Shown here: positions 50,801 to 62,215 of the stretch, in pieces | How the letters are laid out: every line of letters starts with the position of its first letter | How positions within the stretch are numbered: the stretch's first letter is position 1 | Assembly: GCF_964355755.1 (NCBI RefSeq) | Contig: NC_092679.1 | Location: 9,910,932 to 9,974,931 of the forward strand | Direction: 5' to 3' | DNA: 64,000 nt | DNA from: Antedon mediterranea | Taxonomy: Eukaryota > Echinodermata > Crinoidea > Comatulida > Antedonidae | The notes under the pieces: model-generated | What the model saw: the letters and a program-made list of their open reading frames with translations, nothing else | Databases searched by the model: none | What the model was told of the DNA's origin: nothing | Made by a program: the position numbers and the translations under genes

Positions 50801-50896
50801 TTTACACTTTATTGATTACACTATTTGTGCTTTTTAGCTCCCTGCTCACCAAAAATTAAATAAACCTGTTTATATTTTTCAGAAAAAGAAGAATAA
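46997..50896 (+). CDS. RAG1L: RAG1-like transposase, 11 exons, 937 residues, intact
   Basis: Proposed join: 46997-47824, 47941-48221, 48340-48546, 48697-48927, 49016-49092, 49220-49416, 49518-49847, 49950-50093, 50181-50388, 50497-50793, 50883-50896. All introns are GT-AG and the frame stays open to TAA at 50894. The ATG at 46997 has a good context; the frame further upstream has no ATG. Residues 12-235 match the RAG1 non-core zinc region and RING; residues about 370-930 match the RAG1/Transib DDE core. Candidate catalytic residues are D457, D527 and E883, with zinc ligands C546, C549, H857 and H862. The predicted role is nuclear transposase cutting at the CAC ends. Human RAG1 has 1,043 residues, so this protein is slightly shorter. 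A further N-terminal exon cannot be excluded. The resemblance is from memory of RAG1, not from a search. Confidence 0.88.
48697..49092 (+). CDS. RAG1L: Exons 4-5: first and second catalytic aspartates of the DDE core
   Basis: Exon 4 (48697-48927) has KFGGDKGGGSTK, with D457 where RAG1 has D600 in DGMGD. LIFDAPDMMFNINRTL follows, matching LMLADESDHETLTAIL of RAG1. After a short intron (48928-49015), exon 5 (49016-49092) has LRVFCFGDYEYLTKLYGL, placing D527 at RAG1 D708 (GTGYDEKL). The 70-residue spacing between the two Asp is shorter than the 108 of RAG1, close to a minimal Transib-like core. The exon edges are GT-AG and the frame is kept. Confidence 0.82.
49220..50388 (+). CDS. RAG1L: Exons 6-9: zinc-binding and connecting part of the RAG1-like core
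   Basis: Exons are 49220-49416, 49518-49847, 49950-50093 and 50181-50388. ARYCCLFCEKPKAEM gives the C546-x2-C549 zinc pair, matching YICTLCDATR of RAG1 (C727, C730). VPSLHLSLGIFKKLFDML matches the RAG1 VPSIDALHCDIG segment. RQAYHGKSFIGNHVHKC matches the RAG1 MNGNFARKLM region. A charged helical stretch of about 60 residues (around 645-715) lies between the last two. No internal stop or frameshift was found after splicing. Confidence 0.78.
50497..50793 (+). CDS. RAG1L: Exon 10: catalytic glutamate and histidine zinc ligands
   Basis: KLHMLEEHVIPQLKAW is followed by GLVSEQGGESIHAALNKRK. This aligns with RAG1 NYFHKTLAHVPEIIE...WASEGNESGNKLFRRFRK. E883 then corresponds to E962, and H857 and H862 to zinc ligands H937 and H942. 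The ESIHA version of the motif is common in RAG1-like transposase relatives of invertebrates. After a donor at 50794 a tiny last exon (50883-50896) adds four residues. If this intron is retained the protein would instead end at 50837 with 14 different residues. Confidence 0.85.
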
Positions 50897-52042
50897 AGTA
50901 CACGACAATGAATACGAAATAAAAGAAAATATAGGCTTACTGATAAATCTGACGGAGTGCCATCTTCTTCTTTATTATGGATTCTCTTATGAACCACACT
51001 TGCATCAATAAAGTAGTCGTACTTGTTTGTGTTGGTGGTATTTTTGGAACCTGTAGTACAATTTTTGAATTATAAATATTTATCATCATTATTTTAAAAA
51101 AATGGTGGACTAGCGATTGAAATACATGATGAAATATTATATTATTATTAGGACTATACTGTCAAAATTAAAATCAAAATTTTATTTTTTATTCTACAAA
51201 TGCAATGCTGTTGCTGCCATAGTTTAGTAATATTCAAGCCATAGGAAGATAGACTATGATATTTTCACATTTTCTACTGTAGAATAACTTAGGCCCTCAT
51301 GAAAGCTAGTTAGTAAGTATACCTATCCTCCTAGGCCTACCTATGTCTTGATGGTACCATATTAAAAAATTAGGCCTAGCCTAGCTAGATAGAGCTGTTA
51401 CTAAGCCTGGCCCTGCTGATTTCCCCTCTTAACGACATATACTTGGGCTAGGCCTACTAAGAGTATATTATTCTAGGCCTAGGCCTATACAGTATTTATT
51501 TTTCGTGGCTTAAACCTAGTACTTGGTGACAAACCTTTGTTAGGCCTAGGCCTTTAGCAGCACACCCACGTGTGCAAAACAGGCAAATGGGCCCCGACTT
51601 TCTGTGTATATAATTATTAAACTGGATTAGACGTCAGCGAGATTTTTTAAATATTGTTTATCAAGTTTTTGAATTTTCACATCGACTAGGCGCCGATGTT
51701 TATGTAAATTGCAAAAAAAATATATAACCTCACCATTACCCTGTAATTAAACTGCTATTTTTTACTGTTTTTTGTCGCAAAATAGACGTAAGATTTCAAT
51801 ACTCATATCTGGTGAAGTCTTGAGAAACGGAGTGACCGCTGGCTTCGAATATCAATTACATGCCTTCTTCTTCGAATATAACATGAATATTCATTAAATT
51901 TTCAATTATAACACTGTCTATTGGTCAGTTTATTCCCTCTCTTTTACCAGGGTATTAAAAATAGTCTTCCGGGTATTTAAACTAGCGCCCTCTATAACAT
52001 AAAATAAGAAAAAGCGAGCATCGAAACTATAGAGGGCTCACC
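50897..52042 (+). other. 3' UTR and non-coding 3' region of the transposon, no RAG2-like gene
   Basis: AATAAA occurs at 50892-50897 (overlapping the stop) and at 51007-51012. The rest is AT-rich with many AGGCCTA motifs between 51290 and 51560. I find no frame on either strand long enough for a RAG2-like kelch protein, which in amphioxus ProtoRAG lies convergent to the RAG1-like gene. Sequence near 52031-52042 (AGAGGGCTCACC) is shared with the non-autonomous element. Confidence 0.6.
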
Positions 52043-52070
52043 ACTTTTTGTCTCGCTGGAAACTGCCGTG
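52043..52070 (-). promoter_or_regulatory. 3' RSS-like end with 12-bp spacer
   Basis: Read on the minus strand: CACGGCA (52070-52064), a 12-bp spacer, then ACAAAAAGT (52051-52043). ACAAAAAGT agrees with the V(D)J nonamer ACAAAAACC in the first seven positions. The inward continuation GGTGAGCCCTCTA is almost identical to the left end of the element at 34081. Confidence 0.72.
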
Positions 52071-52949
52071 GTGCATATCTTGGTAGTTTTTAACAACTCG
52101 TGCCGCTGTATTTTGAATCAGCTGAAGCCTGTGGAGTTGTTTTTGTGGGAGACCAAATAACAAGGAGTTACACATATCGAGACGCGAACTAACAAATGCA
52201 TGTACAAGTTGCTCAGCAGCTGCACGATTTAAGTATTTTCTGATGCCTTGAATATTTCTTAAATGATATGACGATGCAGACGTAATTTTAGAAATTATGA
52301 GCCGTCATTGTCATATTAGAATCCAGAATTACACCAAGATTTGTAACTTGTGTAGTATTTTTAGTACAAAAGTTACCAATGGAAACCCTCTTAGATGGAA
52401 TTTTCTCTAATTGTTTTTGCGAACCAAATAGAATGCACTCAGTCTTATCATCATCATTAAGTTTCAAAAAGTTTTTGGCCATCCAGACACGAATTTCAGA
52501 GATACATTTTTCAAGCAAATCAATTGATAATTCACCCTTTGTCATGGTAGGTTTAAACGATATATATATCTGAGTGTCATCAGCGTAAACATGATAACTA
52601 AGATTATATTTCTTAATGATATCACGAATAGGATACACATAAATTGTAAACAATTGTGGACCTAACACAGATCCTTGCGGAACAGAGTAATTTAAAGTGG
52701 TAGGTTGAGAGATTTCCTCTCTAATACAAATGTGTTGAGGTCTGTCCTCCAAGTATGATTGACACCATCTTAGTGCACATCCCTGAACACCAATAGAAGC
52801 ATGCAACCTCTCAGTCAGAATACTATGATCTACTGTATCAAACGCAGCACTCAAATCCAGTAAAATTAAAGCAGTTACTTTTTCAACATCCATCGCACGA
52901 AGTATATCATTGCTAACGCGCAGGAGTGCAGTTTCAGTACTGTGATGTG
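52071..52949 (-). mobile_element. Inverted LINE copy, 5' part (truncated reverse transcriptase)
   Basis: Minus-strand match to 40796-41670 of the LINE. It contains LLDLSAAFDTVDH, PQGSVLGP and YADDTQ, then the same 1-base frame break after MTMTAHNF. Differences include an extra GAT codon (LNDDDKTE instead of LNDDKTE) and several substitutions. It ends at CACATCACAG inside the reverse transcriptase, where satellite block D begins. It is the continuation of 45687-46335 across the RAG1-like transposon. Confidence 0.9.
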
Positions 52950-55900
52950 ATTGAGAGAGAGAGATAGATCAGCGAGAGCGAGATAGATTAGCGAGAGAGA
53001 GATAGATCAGCGAGAGAGAGATAGATCAGCGAGAGAGAGATAGATCAGCGAGAAAGAGATAGATCAGCGAGAGAGATAGATAGATCAGCGAGAGAGAGAG
53101 AGAGAGATAGATCAGCGAGAGAGAGAGAGATAGATCAGCGAGAGAGAGAGATATAGATCAGCGAGAGAGAGATAGATCAGCGAGAGGGAAAGATAGATCA
53201 GCGAGAGAGAGATAGATCAGCGAGAGAGAGAGAGAGATCATCGAGAGAGAGAGATAGATCAGCGAGAGAGAGATAGATCAGCGAGAGAGAGAGAGATAGA
53301 TCAGCGAGAGAGAGATAGATCAGCGAGAGAGGAAAAGTTCAGCGAGAAAGATATAGATCAGCGACAGAGAGATAGCTCAGCGAGAGAGAGATAAATCAGC
53401 GAGAGAGATATAGATCAGCGAGAGAGATAGATCAGCGAGAGAGAGATAGATCAGCGAGAGAGAGAAAGATCAGCGAGAGAGAGATAGATCAGCGAGAGAG
53501 AGATAGATCAGCGCGAGAGATAGATCAGCGAGAGAGAGAGAGATAGATCAGCGAGAGAGAGATAGATCAGCGAGAGAGAGAGAGAGAGAGATAGATCAGC
53601 GAGAGAGAGACAGATAGATCAGCGAGAGAGAGTGAGAGAGATAGATCAGCGAGAGAGAGAGATAGATCAGCGAGAGAGAGGGATAGATCAGCGAGAGAGA
53701 GATAGATCAGCGAGAGAGAAAAAGATCAGCGAGAGAGAGATAGATCAGCGAGAGAGAGATAGATCAGCGACAGAGAGATAGATCAGCGAGAGAGATATAG
53801 ATCAGCGAGAGAGATAGATCAGCGAGAGAGAGATAGATCAGCGAGAGAGAGAAAGATCAGCGAGAGAGAGAGATAGATCAGCGAGAGAGAAATAGATCAG
53901 CGAGAGAGATAGATCAGCGAGAGAGAGAGATAGATCAGCGAGAGAGATAGATCAGCGAGAGAGAGAGATGGATCAGCGAGAGAGAGAGATAGATCAGCGA
54001 GATAGAGAAAGATCTGCGAGAGAGAGATAGATCAGCGAGAGAGAGATAGATCAGCGAGAGAGATATAGATCAGCAAGAGAGAGATAGATCAGCGAGAGAG
54101 AGATAGATCAGCGAGAGAGAGAGAGAGATCAGCGAGAGAGAGATAGATCAGCGAGAGAGAGATAGATCAGCTAGAGAGAGAGATAGATCAGCGAGATAGA
54201 GAAAGATCAGCGAGAGAGAGATAGATCAGCGACAGAGAGATAGATCAGCGAGAGAGCGATAGATCAGCGAGAGAGATATAGATCAGCGAGAGAGAGATAG
54301 ATCAGCGAGAGATAGATAGATCAGCGAGAGAGAGAGAGAGATAGATCAGCAAGAGAGAGATAGATCAGCAAGAGAGAGATAGATCAGCGAGAGAGAGAGA
54401 TAGATCAGCGAGAGCGAGATAGATTAGCGAGAGAGAGATAGATCAGCGAGAGAGCGATAGATCAGCGAGAGAGAGAGATAGATCAGCGAGAAAGAGATAG
54501 ATCAGCGAGAAAGATAGATAGATCAGAGAGAGAGAGAGATAGATCAGCGAGAGAGAGAGAGAGAGATAGATCAGCGAGAGAGAGATAGATCAGCGAGAGA
54601 GAGAAAGATCAGCGAGAGAGAGAGATAGATCAGCGAGAGAGAAATAGATCAGCGAGAGAGATAGATCAGCGAGAGAGAGATAGATCAGCGAGAGAGAGAT
54701 AGATCAGCGAGAGAGAGAGATGGATCAGCGAGAGAGAGAGATAGATCAGCGAGATAGAGAAAGATCTGCGAGAGAGAGATAGATCAGCGAGATAGAGATA
54801 GTTCAGCGAGAGAGAGATAGATCAGCAAGAGAGAGATAGATCAGCGAGAGAGAGATAGATCAGCGAGAGAGAGAGAGAGAGATCAGCGAGAGAGAGATAG
54901 ATCAGCGAGAGAGAGATAGATCAGCTAGAGAAAGAGATAGATCAGCGAGATAGAGAAAGATCAGCGAGAGAGAGATAGATCAGCGACAGAGAGATAGATC
55001 AGTGAGAGAGAGATAGATCAGCGAGAGAGATATAGATCAGCGAGAGAGAGATAGATCAGCGAGAGATAGATAGATCAGCGAGAGAGAGAGAGATAGATCA
55101 GCAAGAGAGAGATAGATCAGCAAGAGAGAGATAGATCAGCGAGAGAGAGAGATAGATCAGCGAGAGCCAGATAGATTAGCGAGAGAGAGATAGATCAGCG
55201 AGAGAGAGAGATAGATCAGCGAGAAAGTGATAGATCAGCGAGAGAGATAGATAGATCAGCGAGAGAGAGAGATAGATCAGCGAGAGAGAGAGAGATAGAT
55301 CAGCGAGAGAGAGAGATATAGATCAGCGAGAGAGAGATAGATCAGTAAGAGGGAGAGATAGATCAGCGAGAGAGAGATAGATCAGCGAGAGAGAGAGAGA
55401 GATCAGCGAGAGAGAGAGATAGATAGGCGAGAGAGAGATAGATCAGCGAGAGAGAGAGATAGATCAGCGAAAGAGAGATAGATCAGCGAGAGAGAAAAAT
55501 ATCAGCGAGAGAGAGATAGATCAGCGACAGAGAGATAGATCAGTGAGAGAGAGATAGATCAGCGAGAGAGATATAGATCAGCAAGAGAGATAGATCAGCG
55601 AGAGAGAGATAGATCAGCGAGAGAGAGAAAGATCAGCGAGAGTGAGATAGATCAGCGAGAGAGAGATAGATCAGCGAGAGAGATAGATCAGCGAGAGAAA
55701 GAGATAGATCAGCGAGAGAGAGAGATAGACCAGCGAGAGAGATAGATCAGCGAGAGAGAGATAGATAAGCAAGAGAGAGATAGATTAGCGAGAGAGAGAT
55801 AGATCAGCGAGAGAGAGATAGATCAGCGAGAGAGAGAGAGGTCAGCGAGAGAGAGATAGATCAGCGAGAGAGAGAGAGAGATAGATCAGCGAGAAAGAGA

Positions 55901-58900
55901 GAGACAGATAGATCAGCGAGAGAGAGTGAGAGAGATAGATCAGCGAGAGAGAGAGAGAGAGATATAGATCAGCGAGAAAGAGAGATAGATCAGCGAGAGA
56001 GAGATTGATCAGCGAGAGAGAAAAAGATCAGCGAGAGAGAGATAGATCAGCGACAGAGAGATAGATCAGCGAGAGAGAGATAGATCAGCGAGAGAGATAT
56101 AGATCAGCGAGAGAGATAGATCAGCAAGAGAGAGATAGATCAGCGAAAGAGAGAAAGATCAGCGAGAGGGAGATAGATCAGCGAGAGAGAGATAGATCAG
56201 CGAGAGAGATAGATCAGCGAGAGAGAGAGATAGATCAGCGAGAGAGAGAGAGATAGATCAGCGAGAGAGATAGATCAGCGAGAGAGAGATAGATAAGCGA
56301 GAGAGAGATAGATTAGCGAGAGAGAGATAGATCAGCGAGAGAGAGATAGATCAGCAAGAGAGAGATAGATCAGCGAGAGAGAGATAGATCAGCGAGAGAG
56401 AGAGAGAGATCAGCGAGAGAGAGATAGATCAGCGAGAGAGAGATAGATCAGCTAGAGAGAGAGATAGATCAGCGAGATAGAGAAAGATCAGCGAGAGAGA
56501 GATAGATCAGCGACAGAGAGATAGATCAGCGAGAGAGAGATAGATAAGCGAGAGAGATATAGATCAGCGAGAGAGAGATAGATCAGCGAGAGATAGATAG
56601 ATCAGCGAGAGAGAGAGAGAGAGATAGATCAGCAAGAGAGAGATAGATCAGCAAGAGAGAGATAGATCAGCTAGAGAGAGAGATAGATCAGCGAGAGCGA
56701 GATAGATTAGCGAGAGAGAGATAGATCAGCGAGAGAGAGATAGATCAGCGAGAGAGAGAGATAGATCAGCGAGAAAGAGATAGATCAGCGAGAGAGATAG
56801 ATAGATCAGCGAGAGAGAGAGATAGATCAGCGAGAGAGAGAGAGAGAGATAGATCAGCGAGAGAGAGAGATATAGATCAGCGAGAGAGAGATAGCTCAGT
56901 GACAGGGAGAGATAGATCAGCGAGAGAGTGATAGATCAGCGAGAGAGAGAGAGAGATCAGCGAGAGAGAGAGATAGATAGGCGAGAGAGAGAGATAGATC
57001 AGCGAGAGAGAGATAGATCAGCGAGAGAGAAAAAGATCAGCGAGAGAGAGATAGATCAGCGAGAGAGAGATAGATCAGCGACAGAGAGATAGATCAGTGA
57101 GAGAGAGATAGATCAGCGAGAGAGATATAGATCAGCGAGAGAGATAGATCAGCGAGAGAGAGATAGATCAGCGAGAGAGAGAAAGATCAGCGAGAGTGAG
57201 ACAGATCAGCGAGAGAGAGAGAGATAGATCAGCGAGAGAGATAGATCAGCGAGAGAGAGATAGATAAGCAAGAGAGAGATAGATTAGCGAGAGAGAGATA
57301 GATCAGCGAGAGAGAGATAGATCAGCGAGAGAGAGAGAGGTCAGCGAGAGAGAGATAGATCAGCGAGAGAGAGAGAGAGAGAGATAGATCAGCGAGAGAG
57401 AGAGACAGATAGATCAGCGAGAGAGAGTGAGAGAGATAGATCAGCGAGAGAGAGAGAGAGAGAGATAGATCAGCGAGAAAGAGAGATAGACCAGCGAGAG
57501 AGAGATAGATCAGTGAGAGAGAAAAAGATCAGCGAGAGAGAGATAGATCAGCGACAGAGAGATAGATCAGCGAGAGAGAGATAGATCAGCGAGAGAGATA
57601 TAGATCAGCGAGAGAGATAGATCAGCGAGAGAGAGATAGATCAGCGAGAGAGAGAAAGATCAGCGAGAGAGAGATAGATCAGCGAGAGAGAGATAGATCA
57701 GCGAGAGAGATAGATCAGCGAGAGAGAGAGATAGATCAGCGAGAGAGAGAGAGATAGATCAGCGAGAGAGATAGATCAGCGAGAGAGAGATAGATAAGCG
57801 AGAGAGAGATAGATTAGCGAGAGAGAGATAGATCAGCGAGAGAGAGAGATAGATCAGCGAGAGAGAGAAAGATCAGCTAGAGAGAGATAGATCAGCGAGA
57901 GGGAGGTAGATCAGCGAGAGAGATAGATCAGCGAGAGAGAGAGATAGATCAGCGAGAGAGAGAGAGAGATAGATCAGTGAGAGAGATAGATCAGCGAGAG
58001 AGAGATAGATAAGCGAGAGAGATATAGATTAGCGAGAGAGAGATAGATCAGCGAGAAAGAGATAGATCAGCGAGAGAGAGATAGATCAGCGAGAGAGAGA
58101 GAGATAGATCAGCGAGAGAGAGACAGATAGATCAGCGAGAGAGAGTGAGAGAGATAGATCAGCGAGAGAGAGAGAGAGAGAGAGATAGATCAGCGAGAGA
58201 GAGACAGATAGATCAGCGAGAGAGAGTGAGAGAGATAGATCAGCGAGAGAAGGTAAGAGAGATAGATCAGCGAGAGAGAGATAGATAGATCAGCGAGAGA
58301 GAGATAGATCAGCGAGAGAGATATAGATCAGCGAGAGAGAGATAGATCAGCGAGAGATAGATAGATCAGCGAGAGAGAGAGAGAGAGATAGATCAGCAAG
58401 AGAGAGATAGATCAGCAAGAGAGAGATAGATCAGCGAGAGAGAGAGATAGATCAGCGAGAGCGAGATAGATTAGCGAGAGAGAGATAGATCAGCGAGAGA
58501 GAGATAGATCAGCGAGAGAGAGAGATAGATCAGCGAGAAAGAGATAGATCAGCGAGAGAGATAGATAGATAAGCGAGAGAGAGAGATAGATCAGCGAGAG
58601 AGAGAGAGATAGATCAGCGAGAGAGAGAGATATAGATCAGCGAGAGAGAGATAGATCAGTGAGAGGGAGAGATAGATCAGCGAGAGAGTGATAGATCAGC
58701 GAGAGAGAGAGAGAGAGAGATCAGCGAGAGAGAGAGATAGATAGGCGAGAGAGAGATAGATCAGCGAGAGAGAGAGATAGATCAGCGAGAGAGAGATAGA
58801 TCAGCAAGAGAGAAAAAGATCAGCGAGAGAGAGATAGATCAGCGACAGAGTGATAGATCAGTGAGAGAGAGAAAGATCAGCGAGAGAGATATAGATCAGC

Positions 58901-61900
58901 GAGAGAGAGAGAGGTCAGCGAGAGAGAGATAGATCAGCGAGAGAGAGAGAGAGAGATAGATCAGCGAGAGAGAGAGACAGATAGATCAGCGAGAGAGAGT
59001 GAGAGAGATAGATCAGCGAGAGAGAGAGAGAGAGAGAGAGATAGATCAGCGAGAAAGAGAGATAGACCAGCGAGAGAGAGATAGATCAGTGAGAGAGAAA
59101 AAGATCAGCGAGAGAGAGATAGATCAGCGACAGAGAGATAGATCAGCGAGAGAGAGATAGATCAGCGAGAGAGATATAGATCAGCGAGAGAGATAGATCA
59201 GCGAGAGAGAGATAGATCAGCGAGAGAGAGAAAGATCAGCGAGAGAGAGATAGATCAGCGAGAGAGAGATAGATCAGCGAGAGAGATAGATCAGCGAGAG
59301 AGAGATAGATCAGCGAGAGATAGATAGATCAGCAAGAGAGAGAGATAGATCAGCAAGAGAGATATATTAGCGAGAGAGAGAGATAGATCAGCGAGAGCGA
59401 GATAGATTAGCGAGAGAGAGATAGATCAGCGAGAGAGAGATAGATCAGCGAGAGAGAGAGATAGATCAGCGAGAAAGAGATAGATCAGCGAGAGAGATAG
59501 ATAGATCAGCGAGAGAGAGATAGATCAGCGAGAGAGAGAGAGAGAGAGAGAGATAGATCAGCGAGAGAGAGAGATAGATCAGCGAGAGAGAGATAGATCA
59601 GCGAGAGAGAGATAGTTCAGCGAGAGGGAGAGATAGATCAGTGAGAGAGATAAAGATCAGCGAGAGAGAGATAGATCAGCGAAAGAGAAATAGATCAGCG
59701 AGAGGGAGATAGATCAGCGAGAGAGAGAGATAGATCAGCGAGAGAGAGAGATAGATCAGCGAGAGAGAGAGAAAGATCAGCGAGAGAGAGATAGATCAGC
59801 GACAGAGAGATAGATCAGCGACAGAGAGATAGATCAGCGAGAGAGAGAGAGATCAGCGAGAGAGAGAGATAGATCAGCGAGAGAGAGATAGATAGATCGG
59901 CGAGAGAGAGATAGATAGATCAGCGAGAGAGAGATAGATAGATCAGCGAGAGAGAGATAGATCAGCGAAAGAGAGATAGATAGATCAGCGAGAGAGAGAT
60001 AGATCAGCGAGAGAGATAGATTAGCGAGAGAGAGATAGATAGATGAGCGAGAGAGAGATAGATCAGCGAGAGAGAGATAGATCAGCGAGAGAGAGATAGA
60101 TAGATCAGCGAGAGAGAGATAGATAGATCAGCGAGAGAGAGATAGATAGATCAGCGAGAGAGAGAGATAGCTGAGCGAGAGAGAGATAGATCAGCGAGAG
60201 AGATAGATAGATCAGCGAGAGAGAGAGAGAGAGAAAGAGAGAGAGATAGATAAGCGAGAGAGAGATAGATCAGCGAGAGAGAGATAGATCAGCGAGAGAG
60301 AGATAGATCAGCGAGAGGGAGAGATAGATCAGCGAGAGAGAGAGAGATAGATCAGAAAGAGAGAGATAGATCAGCGAGAAAGAGATAGATCAGCGAGAGA
60401 GAGATAGATTAGCAAGAGAGAGATAGATCAGCGAGAGAGAGGTAGATCAGCGAGAGAGAGAGAAATCAGCCAGAGAGAGATAGATCAGCGAGAGAGAGAT
60501 AGATCAGCGAGAGAGAGATAGATTAGTGAGAGAGAGATAGATCAGCGAGAGAGAGATAGATCAGCGAGAGAGAGAGATAGATCAGCGAGAGAGAGAGAAA
60601 GATCAGCGAGAGAGAGATAGATCAGCGACAGAGAGATAGATCAGCGAGAGAGAGAGAGATCAGCGAGAGAGAGAGATAGATCAGCGAGAGAGAGATAGAT
60701 AGATCAGCGAGAGAGAGATAGATAGATCAGCGAGAGAGAGATAGATAGATCAGCGAGAGAGAGATAGATCAGCGAAAGAGAGATAGATAGATCAGCGAGA
60801 GAGAGATAGATCAGCGAGAGAGATAGATTAGCGAGAGAGAGATAGATAGATGAGCGAGAGAGAGATAGATCAGCGAGAGAGAGATAGATCAGCGAGAGAG
60901 AGATAGATCAGCGAGAGAGAGATAGATAGATCATCGAGAGAGAGATAGATAGATCAGCGAGAGAGAGATAGATAGATCAGCGAGAGAGAGAGATAGATGA
61001 GCGAGAGAGAGATAGATCAGCGAGAGAGAGAGAGAGAGAAAGAGAGAGAGATAGATAAGCGAGAGAGAGATAGATCAGCGAGAGAGAGATAGATCAGCGA
61101 GAGGGAGAGATAGATCAGCGAGAGAGAGAGAGATAGATCAGAAAGAGAGAGATAGATCAGCGAGAAAGAGATAGATCAGCGAGAGAGAGATAGATTAGCA
61201 AGAGAGAGATAGATCAGCGAGAGAGAGGTAGATCAGCGAGAGAGAGAGAAATCAGCCAGAGAGAGATAGATCAGCGAGAGAGAGATAGATCAGCGAGAGA
61301 GAGATAGATCAGCGAGAGAGAGATAGATAGATCAGCGAGAGAGAGATAGATCAGCGAGAGAGATATAGATCAGCGAGAGAGAGATAGATCAGCGAGAGAT
61401 AGATAGATCAGCAAGAGAGAGAGATAGATCAGCAAGAGAGATATATTAGCGAGAGAGAGAGAGATAGATCAGCGAGAGAGAGATAGATCAGCGAGAGAGA
61501 TATACATCAGCGAGAGAGAGATAGATCAGCGAGAGATAGATAGATCAGCGAGAGAGAGAGAGAGAGAGTTAGATCAGCAAGAGAGAGATAGATCAGCGAG
61601 AGAGAGAGATAGATCAGCGAGAGAGAGATAGATCAGCGAGAGAGAGATAGATCAGCAAGAGAGAGATAGATCAGCGAGAGGTAGAGATAGATCAGCGAGA
61701 GAGAGATAGATCAGCGAGAGAGAGAGATAGATCAGCGAGAGAGAGATAGATCAGCGAGAGAGATAGATCAGCGAGAGGGAGAGATAGATCAGCGAGAGAG
61801 AGATAGATCAGCGAGAGAGAGATAGATCAGCGAGAGAGAGATAGACCAGCGAGAGAGAGATAGATCAGCGAGAGAGAGAGAGAGATAGATCAGCAAGAGA

Positions 61901-62175
61901 GAGAGAAAGATCAGCGAGAGAGAGAAAGATCAGCGAGAGAGAGATAGATCAGTGACAGAGAGATAGATAAGCGAGAGAGAGATAGATCAGCGAGAGAGAT
62001 AGATCAGCGAGAGAGAGATAGATAAGCGAGAGAGAAAGATCAGCGAGAGAGAGATAGATCAGCGAGAAAGAAATAGATCAGCGAGAGAGAGATAGATCAG
62101 CGAGAGGGAGAGAAAGATCAGCGAGAGAGAGATAGATCAGCGAGAGAGATAGATCAGCGAGAGAGAGAGAGATAG

Positions 62176-62215
<40 letters not shown>

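Larger units (their letters stand above)
46336..52070 (+). mobile_element. RAG1-like DNA transposon, apparently complete
   Basis: A 5,735-bp element with perfect 12-bp terminal inverted repeats (CACGGCAGTTTC at 46336-46347; complement at 52059-52070). It is flanked by GTGC at 46332-46335 and 52071-52074. The uninterrupted LINE at about 41660-41680 reads GATATGTGTGCATATC (minus strand), the exact empty site. An alternative reading of the same junction is a 13-bp repeat with a 2-bp TG duplication. Inside is one plus-strand gene with 11 exons for a RAG1-like protein. Ends starting with CAC are typical of Transib, RAG-like, Chapaev and EnSpm elements. The RAG1-like core places it near Transib/RAG, although those normally make 5-bp duplications. 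Confidence 0.93.

Noticed and set aside
46336-52070. Assignment to Chapaev or EnSpm because of CAC ends and a 4-bp or 2-bp duplication
   Set aside because: The encoded core matches RAG1/Transib motif by motif and carries the RAG1 RING region; end sequence alone is weaker evidence. A tree is needed for a firm placement.
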